Source: JAYEHL01 sp041653935 (GTDB lineage Bacteria; Chloroflexota; Dehalococcoidia; E44-bin15). Taken from it: DNA of 64,000 bases. The DNA lies in NCBI GenBank assembly GCA_041653935.1, contig JBAZEO010000003.1:62001-126000 (forward strand). The letters are read 5' to 3'. The notes under the pieces were generated by a model. That model was given only the letters and a program-made list of their open reading frames with translations, had not been told where the DNA came from and ran no database searches. Numbering within the stretch: the stretch's first letter is position 1; every line of letters starts with the position of its first letter. Made by a program: the position numbers and the translations under genes. Below are positions 50,114 to 58,665 of the stretch, piece after piece.

Positions 50114-53032
50114 TTACACCATATAGATCTTGATGTGACCACCATTGAAGGGCGGCGTTGCCAACCCCTCCACTTCCAGAAGAATCAGCGTCCTGTCATC
50201 CTCGTCGACCTGGAACTTGATCATGGTCAAGCTCTGGAGAGCGCCCTTTTTGTCGACGATGAAGTTCCTCGAAGCGGTGTAGATGGTGTTGAGAAGGGCC
50301 ATGCCCTTCGCATCCAGCTTGAGGGTTCCAACAACCGAGTCGAAGTTGGTGATCAGGACTGTACCAGCGTAGTCGAACTGGTGAACGATGCTCTGCTCCA
50401 TGGTATTGACGGATGACATGTCAGTGGTGACCTGATGGATGCTGTACAAGGGCGAGTTTTCGGTGTCCTGCCACACAGCCTCGATACCACCCGAGATCAG
50501 ATGGTCGAGCGTGGCTTCGTCCTTGAAGCCGTCATCGGGCAGCACAATGCCGGTGAAGAAGAAGTTGACCTTGGCCTTGGTATGGGGCATGCCGACGTCA
50601 TTGGAGGCTGCCAGCCTTGCGCACCAGTACACCTGCCAGTAGTACGAAGGAACGGTGTGAGTCGCCCCTCTGTAGGTCCCCTTGAGGAAGTGTGGCCAAA
50701 CAAGACGGAATGCCCTGTTGGCGTAACCTTCGGCATAGGCTTTGTAGAGGCATGCTTCGTCGTAGGCTGTGTAGTAAGCGTTGACCACCCGGTAAGTCCA
50801 GTCGGTCATGTCGACGTCGGGGGTCTTGCTGTAGAGCGTGAGAGCGTCGGTTGCCACTGTCTTGATCCTCAGTTGGTCAACCACTTCTCCATCGGCATCG
50901 GAAAGCTCGAGATACCCTCCGGCAATAACCTCTGAGTCCACGAAGTCCTGAGTGATATCGGTGAAGACCAGGTTGTCTTCCTGGCCGCCCGGTACGTCCT
51001 GGGTGTCAACGGCCACGTTCTCCGAGATCCTGGGGAACGAACCGTATCCGCAGACCATTCTCGCGGTGTCGGGATCCCTCATCCAGTTCACGAACAGTTC
51101 CAGGAGGGAGTTAATCTGTGTGTTCTGAACCAGTGATACGAAGGAGTAGGCTGTTTCGTACCGGTTGAAAGTCCTCAGGTAGGTCAATGTCTTGGCCCAC
51201 TCGGTTTCATCGCAGAGGGAGTTGTCGACGAAAGCTTCGGGGTCGGATTCGTCGGGGCAGGAGATGAAGACTTCCTCGGCAACCTGCAGCGCCAGCCAAG
51301 TCCCAAACGCGATGGGGTTGTCGGGCACGATCGCCTGATTGCCGCCCATGGTGTCGAGCAGATTGGACCGGGTGACCCGTATGCGGCTTTCGTTGAGGTC
51401 CCCCCTGAGGGCGTAGTAACCGACGAAAGCCTTTCCCTTGGCCGGAAGAACGATCTTGTAGTCGACATACTGAAGGTTCATCATCGCCGGCAAGGAGAAC
51501 GTGCCGAGAAGAAGGAGTGAACCGTCGTCCTGGAGAGCAACGTAGATGGGATCGCTTGCCGTACCGTCAGCACGGTAGAGAACCACCATGGAGTAACCGG
51601 TAACAAGCTCCATCTCCGAGAAGTCAACGGTGTCGTCGGAAAGGCTCATGTCCGTCTCGTCTATGACGCCGTTGGCTGCCCGGGCTACGATCTTGTAGTA
51701 GTCGAAGTCGCCGCCTACTTTGTCTCCTGCCAACGGCAATGTACCTTCGACCATAAGATTGGCGGCTACCGCGGTAATCCTCTTGATCGTTGTAGTGACT
51801 CCGTCGTCAGCTCCGCCCGTCATGCCTGAAGCCGTTACAGTGGTTTCAGTGAAGGTGATGTCGATGTTACCTGCAGCCGAGTTGTTCTGGTTCTCGAGAT
51901 CGGCCTGTTCGGAATCTACGCCGTTGACCAGTGCGTCGATTTCGAGTGTCGATGCGTTGATGGCGTCAACCAAATTGGAGATCATCAAGGTGTCATCGTT
52001 GACATCTGATGAATCTCTTTCGGTGGCGACCAGGGTATAGCCGGGAGTGAGGTTGGTTCCTGGGATCCCTCCACCGGTAAGGCCGGCAACGGTGATGTTG
52101 GCGCCGGCTGCGACTATGGCGACATCGCCATCAGCCGAGTGGAAGTTGTTCGCCACGTAGACGTACCCGCCACCCGGGGTGCTGACCACGAAGACATCGG
52201 ATGCCGCTACATGCTGCGCTGTGATTGCGTTGGCAAGGTTGGCCACTGTAGCCGGTATGTCAAGTCCGATGAGAACCGCTACGTTGCCGGGTCCCACTCC
52301 ACCGCCGAGACCGTCATCGAACTCGTACGTTACGGCAGGGTCACCGGTACCGTCATCGATGACAATGGTGTCTCCATCCGCAGGAAGGCCGGTGAGGAGG
52401 ATAAATCCAGTCGGACGGTTGCCGTGGTCGAACTGGAAGGTGACGGCATGGCCTTCTCCATCCTCTATGTGGACGATGCTGCCGTTTACGTATGTGTCGG
52501 CGTTGATAACGCCTTCAGCGGGATGGCCAATAGAGAACTGCCTGAGCATCAGGTAGTCACCTATCTTGGCGTCGGTGTCAGTGCTGAATCCTACGGCCAG
52601 ACTGGAATCCTGGAACTCAGAGGCTCCGACTCTCCAGTCGTAGGCCGGATCTCCGGAAGCTTCCACTTCGTCCTTGACCGGGGTTGTGGTCTGGTCGGAA
52701 GTCACGACCACGATTCCGTCTTTGATCGTGATGGAATCTCCCGTCACTTCCCAGTTGTCACCGTCTTCGTCAGGTATGATTTCCTCTTTGCCGTTGGCGT
52801 CGAGAACGATCTTTACTGTGACTTTGCTCGGTATCACAGTTGCCTGATCCATGATGTCCGGAATCGCTGCCACCAGGTCAGAGCTTCTGTCGTAGTCACC
52901 GATGTAGGCTCCAGTTTCAACCTGGGCCAGGTGACCTACAAGCTGGAGTCTCAGAGTCGACGGAAACCTCACCCTGGGGGTGGAGGCGTCAATGAACTCC
53001 ATCGACATATGCGGTCTGCGGTAATCACTCAT
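50114..53032 (-). CDS. Tail sheath protein with inserted beta domains, 972 residues
   Basis: A large contractile-sheath protein. The N-terminal part (FPSTLRLQLVGHLAQVETGA, about 23-42) and the C-terminal part (KVNFFFTGIVLPDDGFKDEA; VNTMEQSIVHQFDYAGTVLI; and VDEDDRTLILLEVEGLATPP) fit sheath domains. Between about residues 180 and 420 lie surface-type repeats of the form GDTIVIDDGTGDPAVTYEFD and GNVAVLIGL, also found in the large leucine-rich-repeat protein upstream. Such insertions decorate the outside of sheaths in large phages. GAGGATACC precedes ATG 53032. Confidence 0.85.
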   Translation of the reverse strand: MSDYRRPHMSMEFIDASTPRVRFPSTLRLQLVGHLAQVETGAYIGDYDRSSDLVAAIPDIMDQATVIPSKVTVKIVLDANGKEEIIPDEDGDNWEVTGDSITIKDGIVVVTSDQTTTPVKDEVEASGDPAYDWRVGASEFQDSSLAVGFSTDTDAKIGDYLMLRQFSIGHPAEGVINADTYVNGSIVHIEDGEGHAVTFQFDHGNRPTGFILLTGLPADGDTIVIDDGTGDPAVTYEFDDGLGGGVGPGNVAVLIGLDIPATVANLANAITAQHVAASDVFVVSTPGGGYVYVANNFHSADGDVAIVAAGANITVAGLTGGGIPGTNLTPGYTLVATERDSSDVNDDTLMISNLVDAINASTLEIDALVNGVDSEQADLENQNNSAAGNIDITFTETTVTASGMTGGADDGVTTTIKRITAVAANLMVEGTLPLAGDKVGGDFDYYKIVARAANGVIDETDMSLSDDTVDFSEMELVTGYSMVVLYRADGTASDPIYVALQDDGSLLLLGTFSLPAMMNLQYVDYKIVLPAKGKAFVGYYALRGDLNESRIRVTRSNLLDTMGGNQAIVPDNPIAFGTWLALQVAEEVFISCPDESDPEAFVDNSLCDETEWAKTLTYLRTFNRYETAYSFVSLVQNTQINSLLELFVNWMRDPDTARMVCGYGSFPRISENVAVDTQDVPGGQEDNLVFTDITQDFVDSEVIAGGYLELSDADGEVVDQLRIKTVATDALTLYSKTPDVDMTDWTYRVVNAYYTAYDEACLYKAYAEGYANRAFRLVWPHFLKGTYRGATHTVPSYYWQVYWCARLAASNDVGMPHTKAKVNFFFTGIVLPDDGFKDEATLDHLISGGIEAVWQDTENSPLYSIHQVTTDMSSVNTMEQSIVHQFDYAGTVLITNFDSVVGTLKLDAKGMALLNTIYTASRNFIVDKKGALQSLTMIKFQVDEDDRTLILLEVEGLATPPFNGGHIKIYMV

Positions 53033-53041
53033 GGTATCCTC

Positions 53042-53638
53042 CTAAGGCCCACGTACTTCAATTCGGACGACTGGAGCGTCTCTATGGTAAACATAATGTT
53101 CGCTTGTCTCGACTCTGAGCAGCACCGGTACATCCACCAACTCCATTCCTGCCTTTTCATCCTTTATTGTACTCGCTTTTCCCTCGCTGTCAAAGGTGAT
53201 GCTTCTGTACCTTCCGAGGGCATAAAGCTCATCCTTGTGAAAGCGGAAGATCATGCGTACGTACTTGGCCACTATCTCGGCGATGAACTTGTCATGGTGG
53301 AGGCAGTGGATAACGATCGGGCTCAGATCGGAGAACATGAATGAAGTCTTTGCTTCTCTAAAGTCGTGGTGTACAAGGTTCTGATGGAATGCCTGATATC
53401 GTTCTCTCTGCTGAAGAGCTTCGACCACAAGATGAACCGCAGAGCGCTGCTTGAGGGTTTCCTGGGAAAGAGAGTCTTCGAACCTGACAAACAGAGTGGA
53501 TCTCTCCGGGCTATCCGGAATTGCCAGAAGGTCCATCGTCTTCCCCGGACCTATCTCGATCGACCTCTGTCTTTGGAAGAAACTCTCGAGGAAATCCGCA
53601 AAGTCCTCCTTGACAGTCTCCTTGGTCATCACAGGCAT
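53042..53638 (-). CDS. Putative tail terminator or neck protein, 198 residues
   Basis: Alpha/beta protein directly before the sheath gene, the usual place for the tail terminator or sheath-completion protein. Its ordered core runs from LFVRFEDSLSQETLKQRSAV to VAKYVRMIFRFHKDELYALG, and the C-terminal strands include MELVDVPVLLRVETSEHYV. The ribosome binding site is weak (GGAAAGG at long spacing), and a start four codons later is possible. No family-specific motif is seen. Confidence 0.68.
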   Translation of the reverse strand: MPVMTKETVKEDFADFLESFFQRQRSIEIGPGKTMDLLAIPDSPERSTLFVRFEDSLSQETLKQRSAVHLVVEALQQRERYQAFHQNLVHHDFREAKTSFMFSDLSPIVIHCLHHDKFIAEIVAKYVRMIFRFHKDELYALGRYRSITFDSEGKASTIKDEKAGMELVDVPVLLRVETSEHYVYHRDAPVVRIEVRGP

Positions 53639-53721
53639 CTGGTAGCACTACCTTTCCGCTGGTCCATACGATCAGGGATCCAGGGGCGACCATTTGCAGG
53701 TCACCCCCGGATCTCCTATCC

Positions 53722-56553
53722 CTAAGCCTCTTCGACGACGACTGTCCAGCCATTGATCTCAAGGGCTGCCATAGCGGCCAAGCCTGTCGCACTCGGCACG
53801 GCATTGCCGCTGAGGTCGATGTAGCAGGGATCCACGACACCGTCGTCGGTACCATTCTCCATTCCGGTAGCGGTGATGGAAGTACCTGCTTCAGTAATGA
53901 CCACGTTCCCGGCTGCTCCACCGTGCTGGTTGACAAGGTCGATGACCAACGGGCTCAGCTCCCGCACAAGAGCATCAATGTCAAGCGCGGAGAGGTTGAT
54001 GGCATCGCAGAGGTTTGAAGTCGTTTCCTCTTCGTTGGCGGTCATGATCACAGGAATGTTCGGGGCTACCACGTTGTCCCCGGGATCCACTCCGCCGGAC
54101 ATCCCAACGAGCTGAAGATTGGCGCTCGTGGTTGTCATCAGTACGTTGCCTGCCTCGAGGTAAGCCGAGTTCTTGAGGGAACAGACATTGAGAAGACCTC
54201 CGGCTGCATCGAAATCAAGATGCCCCAGGCCGGCCTCAGCATCAATCGCAGCTCTGAGGGCAACGCAAGTAGCGTTTCCGATCGTCGAGTCCGCTCCTCC
54301 AGCCAACCCGACTACATCGAAGGTTGTACCGACCTCAACCATGGGAACGTCACCGGCCACTCCCGGAACGTCGTGCGTGATGTTGAGCTGTTCGTCGTCG
54401 ACTCCATCTACTTCCGATGTAATACTGATACCAGCGGCATTGATCGCCGTGTTCAGAGCTGATATGACAGCAGCTCCGTCAATTGCATCTGCCTTGCTTC
54501 TTTCAACAGCGATCAGGACATTGCCTTCGGTTACATTGGCCCCTGGAGCCGCTCCGTTGGAAAGGCCTACGACGCTGATGTTGACGCCGGAGCAAGTGAT
54601 GGCCACGTTGCCGTCTTCGCTGTGGAAGTTGCTTATGAGTTGGATGGTGTCGTCTCCAGCAACAGACGCTGCCCATACTTCCGATACATCGGATGAAGAA
54701 GCCAGATCGATGGCTGTTTGAAGGTTGTCTCTGGTCCCGGCGAGAGTACCGGCGATGAGTACTTCAACATGGCCGGGGATGATGCCTCCGCCGTCATCAA
54801 ACTCGTATGTCAGGGCTGGGTTGACGCCGTCATCAATCGTAATGGTATCTCCTGCCGACGGGATATCAGCAAGGGTTATGTGGCCAGTAGGCCGGTCTCC
54901 ATGATCGACCTGGAACACCACCGCAGGCACAAGACCATCCTCTACCTGAACAGTATCGGCATTCTGGTAAGCGCCATAATTGATCGTACCGCTTGAATGG
55001 ACGGCCGATGATCCCGGAGTGATTGCTACGGCAACATGGCCTGGCTCAACAGCAGCATTGTCATCGAACTCGAACACCACTGGGTCGTTGACTCCGTCAT
55101 CTATGGTGAGGATCTCACCATCACTGGGATTTGCTCTGTTACCGACGAGGTCTTCCAAAGTGATGGATCCAGTAGCCTGAGTACCTTCATCAAGCTCGAA
55201 GGTTTCTTCGATGCCTTGACCGTCGTCGATGGTCACTGAATCACCCGTGGTGATGTTACCGGTGTTGAGGGTAAGCGTTCCGTTGGCATGCACGGCCAGT
55301 GTTCCGGCCATGTCTTCCAGGATATCGTCGACCATGGCTTCAGTGAGGCCGAGGTCCTTGAGGCTCATGTCCCATCCACCGTGGCCGCTCCAGTCACCGC
55401 CGTCGGTATAGGCATCCACAGCGCATCCGTCGAGGACGAAAATGTATCCATCCGCAGCCGCCATGTCGATGAGATCCGCCACGTCTCCTTCGATGAGGGA
55501 CCCCGAGATGTCCAGGTAGGTATTGAGCGGGGTTGCAGCAATGATGGCCGCGAGATCTCCTTCGACCTGAGTGCCTCCAAGATCAAGGACAAGAAGCTCA
55601 TCCATCGCTGCCGTCATTGTTTCTGCCGAACCGATGAGAGTAACGCAGCCATGAGCCAAGAAAAACTGCATGGCTACCAATGTGGCAAGGTCGGCAGCGT
55701 CGCCTTCAATGGCACTGCCATCCATTCGAAGGTCTGTCATCGCTGTATACCCTGCGAGGTTGACAATGTCGCCTTCGATCGCGGTATCAACGATGTTGAG
55801 CTTTGTGAGGGCTGCGGATGCCGTTCCGCCAAGGGATGTCAAATTACCCACCACCTGAGTTCCCTCGAGGTCGATTTCCCTGAAACCTTCAAGCAAGGCA
55901 AGCTCGCTGATGTTGCCGCGGATGTTGCTGTTGGAGCAGTCGAGATAGCAGAGTTCTTCGACCTCGCTTGCTCCCCTCAGCGTGGTGCCGAGGAAAGACC
56001 GTATGCCGGAAAGGTAGAGGGAGATGATGCCGGCTCCTTCGTTGACAGCCGCAAGGGCTTTCATTCCTCCGGAGATCACTGTCCGGGTGCCGTTGACGTG
56101 GAGGGTCTCCAGCAGCGGAAGCTTTGTCAGGACTCCCAGATCGAACCTCACCACTGCCGGGGTTTCCCCGGAGATGTTCATCTGGATGCCGGTCACTATG
56201 GCATACTCGCCGCGGATCCTTATGGGGAACACGCCGGATGACCGGTAGTAATGAGTAACGGTCATGATCGCGTCATCAAAGACTGCGGATGTTACAGAGG
56301 CATCTCCCCATTCAATGGTGAGCTCAGTGCCGTCGTAATCCGGAGACGGGCTGAAAAACCTGAATGTGAGAGGAACCACCATTCCTTCGCCTTCGACTTC
56401 CACGGCATCGGCCATGTCGACGTCTGCACTGCAAAGGCTGGCGCTGATCAGATCGATCTGCTCCCGCCTTTTCCTGTTGCTCTGGTTTCTGGAAATGAAT
56501 GATTCCCTGACAACAGGGAACCGTGGAGATGCGTAAATGTCCCGGTCACTCAT
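53722..56553 (-). CDS. Leucine-rich-repeat and beta-repeat virion protein, 943 residues
   Basis: I chose ATG 56553 (MSDRDIYASPRFP) because GGAGG lies eight bases before it; the frame is open to 56589. Residues about 60-130 form a PKD-like domain (YDGTELTIEWGDASVTSAVF). Residues about 130-385 form a leucine-rich-repeat-like stack with recurrent units such as LDLGGTQVEGDLAAI and LDISGSLIEGDVADL. The C-terminal half holds several IDDG..x..FEFD modules, the same type as in the sheath. Between neck and sheath genes, it is probably a collar or head-surface adhesin. Confidence 0.78.
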   Translation of the reverse strand: MSDRDIYASPRFPVVRESFISRNQSNRKRREQIDLISASLCSADVDMADAVEVEGEGMVVPLTFRFFSPSPDYDGTELTIEWGDASVTSAVFDDAIMTVTHYYRSSGVFPIRIRGEYAIVTGIQMNISGETPAVVRFDLGVLTKLPLLETLHVNGTRTVISGGMKALAAVNEGAGIISLYLSGIRSFLGTTLRGASEVEELCYLDCSNSNIRGNISELALLEGFREIDLEGTQVVGNLTSLGGTASAALTKLNIVDTAIEGDIVNLAGYTAMTDLRMDGSAIEGDAADLATLVAMQFFLAHGCVTLIGSAETMTAAMDELLVLDLGGTQVEGDLAAIIAATPLNTYLDISGSLIEGDVADLIDMAAADGYIFVLDGCAVDAYTDGGDWSGHGGWDMSLKDLGLTEAMVDDILEDMAGTLAVHANGTLTLNTGNITTGDSVTIDDGQGIEETFELDEGTQATGSITLEDLVGNRANPSDGEILTIDDGVNDPVVFEFDDNAAVEPGHVAVAITPGSSAVHSSGTINYGAYQNADTVQVEDGLVPAVVFQVDHGDRPTGHITLADIPSAGDTITIDDGVNPALTYEFDDGGGIIPGHVEVLIAGTLAGTRDNLQTAIDLASSSDVSEVWAASVAGDDTIQLISNFHSEDGNVAITCSGVNISVVGLSNGAAPGANVTEGNVLIAVERSKADAIDGAAVISALNTAINAAGISITSEVDGVDDEQLNITHDVPGVAGDVPMVEVGTTFDVVGLAGGADSTIGNATCVALRAAIDAEAGLGHLDFDAAGGLLNVCSLKNSAYLEAGNVLMTTTSANLQLVGMSGGVDPGDNVVAPNIPVIMTANEEETTSNLCDAINLSALDIDALVRELSPLVIDLVNQHGGAAGNVVITEAGTSITATGMENGTDDGVVDPCYIDLSGNAVPSATGLAAMAALEINGWTVVVEEA
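54600..56150. repeat. Tandem coding repeats in the leucine-rich-repeat protein gene
   Basis: Repeated coding units of about 22-25 residues (leucine-rich-repeat stack, about 55390-56150) and of about 30-40 residues (IDDG/FEFD modules, about 54600-55250). The second set is shared with the sheath gene near 51800-52500. Confidence 0.65.
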
Positions 56554-56649
56554 GATTTCTACCTCCGTTTTCTGGGCCGCAGGGCCCAACTGCTTACAAT
56601 GGGCACGCCTTCATTGTACTCGTTTTGGAACAAAAGGCCAGTGGCCATA

Positions 56650-57498
56650 TCAGTCTTCTTCACGCGAGAAGTCTGGTATGATCTTGCTGCTGTCTCTTGT
56701 CTGTTTCCATCCCCTGTTTTCTCTTTTCTGCACGGCATCATACAAAGAAGGAACGCTCAGCTTGTATGTGGCGTCATCACTGGGGATCCTGTTGCCTGTG
56801 AATATCTGCCGAAAAGGAAACCCCTTCATATCGGTCACATTGATGCCAGGGGCTATTTCCCACCTTATCCCCATGCTGTCTACAATGAGATCCTTGGCCT
56901 TGAGGAGAGGATAGTTGGTCGTCCACATTCTGCGGGAATCAATGGGGATCTCTACGCCGGCGTAAACCATTCTTGTACTGTTGAGGTTGGACTTGGCAAT
57001 AAAGCCAAAAATAGGCGTGTAGTAGCCTCCAGCGACTCCCGTGCCATAACAGACATCGCAGGTTGAGGTAGCGCCGCCACGGCGTCCACAGACGGGGCAA
57101 CGAGGCCCCCAGGTCCTTCGGATGAAAAAGTGAGCCGGCTCTCCTACAGTCCTGAGAAGAGCCTCGAGTCTTTTAACCATATGGAGGGCTGCCTTGATAG
57201 GCTGGATCATAAATGTGGTTGGATCGCTTTCGTGCGAAACAGTAGTTGTCTCACTGGTTACAGAGCATTTTACTTTATAATAAAGGCGCCTAAGATACTG
57301 AGTAGGATCAATTGAAAAGTCTCTGTAGTAATTGTTGTCGCCGAGCGGTACTGAGTCCAACTCCGTCCAAGGTCCCTCCGGGGATTCAGACCTTGAGACA
57401 GTGATAACGGCTTCACCGGGAGCAATGTCCTCGATGCACCATTCTATCTCTACATGGTCTGCATGCAGCGGAAGGACCCTGACGTCGTAGACTTTCAT
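56650..57498 (-). CDS. Neck protein with Fn3-like and zinc-motif domains, 282 residues
   Basis: Residues about 1-95 form an Fn3-like domain (DHVEIEWCIEDIAPGEAVIT, then RLYYKVKCSVTSETTTVSHE). A CPVCGRRGGATSTCDVCYGTG segment follows (about 130-150, quoted once), a CxxC-CxxC zinc site preceded by HFFIRRTWG. This arrangement, with GGYYTPIFG after it, recurs in phage neck or head-tail connector proteins. The start overlaps the previous gene by four bases (ATGA). It probably lies at the head-tail joint. Confidence 0.72.
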   Translation of the reverse strand: MKVYDVRVLPLHADHVEIEWCIEDIAPGEAVITVSRSESPEGPWTELDSVPLGDNNYYRDFSIDPTQYLRRLYYKVKCSVTSETTTVSHESDPTTFMIQPIKAALHMVKRLEALLRTVGEPAHFFIRRTWGPRCPVCGRRGGATSTCDVCYGTGVAGGYYTPIFGFIAKSNLNSTRMVYAGVEIPIDSRRMWTTNYPLLKAKDLIVDSMGIRWEIAPGINVTDMKGFPFRQIFTGNRIPSDDATYKLSVPSLYDAVQKRENRGWKQTRDSSKIIPDFSREED

Positions 57499-57926
57499 GT
57501 TATGGATAACCCAGATACAAGTTGCCTGTTGATGCTCTGGGCTGTCTTGTACGTCTCGGCCCTCTTGGATGCCCGGGCGTAGATATCTGCCCTCATGGCC
57601 TGGAGAACCTGTATTTTCCGGCTGGAGTCCAGCATGATCTCGCCACCGGTTACATACGCCTGATCGTTATGGACAAGCACAAAGATGAGTCTCTCTATGA
57701 CCCTTGCCAAAGCGTAGTCCAGCAGTATGGAACGGGCAGGCATCGTCTTCAGCGTGTATGTGGTCGGAGTGGTCTCGATGTTGAAGTCCTCCAAAGCGTC
57801 TTGCAGCGCTTCGTGCATGACTTCCTCACCCAAAGCCACCCCGTCTTCCACGTTGTTGTAATCGGGGATGTCCATGAGGCGAGACCGCAGCCGACCGACT
57901 AGATCGTCAGGTCGTTTTGCCGGCAT
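57495..57926 (-). CDS. Putative head-tail connector protein, 143 residues
   Basis: Compact helical protein (HEALQDALEDFNIETTPTTY, then RSILLDYALARVIERLIFVL) placed after the capsid and before the neck protein gene, where adaptor or connector proteins are found. An A-R-A-S-K-R-A-E helix ends it. Identification is by position and general pattern only. Confidence 0.65.
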   Translation of the reverse strand: MPAKRPDDLVGRLRSRLMDIPDYNNVEDGVALGEEVMHEALQDALEDFNIETTPTTYTLKTMPARSILLDYALARVIERLIFVLVHNDQAYVTGGEIMLDSSRKIQVLQAMRADIYARASKRAETYKTAQSINRQLVSGLSIT

Positions 57927-57935
57927 GTGCTCTCC

Positions 57936-58604
57936 CTACTGGTTGGTCGTAAGAACGATGGCTCCGTAGTAATCCATGGTTTTCTGCAGCAGCTCGGTCC
58001 AGGGCTCTGCGCCGTTGGCTTCCTTTATCCTGGCCTCGAAAGCCTTGGTGACGAAGTCCACGATGTCAGCTTTCTTGGTGAGCTGCTTGTCGATGTCGAT
58101 GGCGTACTCTTCCGCAAAAGCTTTGATCTCTTTTACGGTGAGCTTGGCAAAATGCTCACTGGTGTCCATGATGCCATCGTTTTCCCCGGGAGCGATGGGC
58201 TCCTTTTCAGGCTCGATTGCTTCTGTCGGAGCGACCGTTTCCGCCTGGCGTTCTTCCCGCTCTTCGTCGGCGCCCATGTCTACGATGCCGGCGAGGTCAC
58301 TTATGGAAGTGGTCTTCCTGAGCTTCTGGGCTTCGTCAACCTCTTCCTTCTCGATCGTTTCCTCGATGGCCTTCATCTCTTCACGGCTCTTCGCCCTCTT
58401 GAGAACGGAGTAGTTGGCCGAAGAAGGTTTTTCAACGACGGCTGTCTCGTTCTTCTCGGCATCAATCTCTTCCTGCCGGGACTTGAACCTGGTTACGCTC
58501 GATGGATACAGGGATTTCTTGGGACGTGCAGGCGGATCGGCAACCGGAGTCCTCATGGAGCGTCTGTCGGTGCGTCCCACTCTTTTCATGCGTTCAACTG
58601 ACAT
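57936..58604 (-). CDS. Lys/Glu-rich protein with HeH/LEM-like C-terminal segment, 222 residues
   Basis: The N-terminal 150 residues are flexible and highly charged. Near 150-185 lies KLTVKEIKAFAEEYAIDI followed by KKADIVDFVTKAFEARI, resembling the HeH/LEM or SAP-like helix-extended-loop-helix fold that phage proteins use to bind partners or DNA. It follows the capsid gene after a stem-loop (58631-58650). Could be a minor head protein or scaffold component. Confidence 0.65.
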   Translation of the reverse strand: MSVERMKRVGRTDRRSMRTPVADPPARPKKSLYPSSVTRFKSRQEEIDAEKNETAVVEKPSSANYSVLKRAKSREEMKAIEETIEKEEVDEAQKLRKTTSISDLAGIVDMGADEEREERQAETVAPTEAIEPEKEPIAPGENDGIMDTSEHFAKLTVKEIKAFAEEYAIDIDKQLTKKADIVDFVTKAFEARIKEANGAEPWTELLQKTMDYYGAIVLTTNQ

Positions 58605-58630
58605 TGTTGTTTCCTCTCTGAGAGACGGCC

Positions 58631-58650
58631 GGGGGGGCAGAAGCCCCCCC
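58631..58650. terminator. GC-rich stem-loop between capsid and downstream gene
   Basis: GGGGGGGC-AGAA-GCCCCCCC perfect hairpin, 16 bases after the capsid stop. On the minus strand no T-run follows, so it may adjust message stability or downstream expression rather than terminate. Confidence 0.6.
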
Positions 58651-58665
58651 TGTGAAGCCGTTTTT

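Noticed and set aside
53511..53936. Minus-strand open frame of 141 codons bridging the gap at 53639-53721
   Set aside because: It overlaps two better genes on both sides, has unlikely composition and lacks a ribosome binding site.
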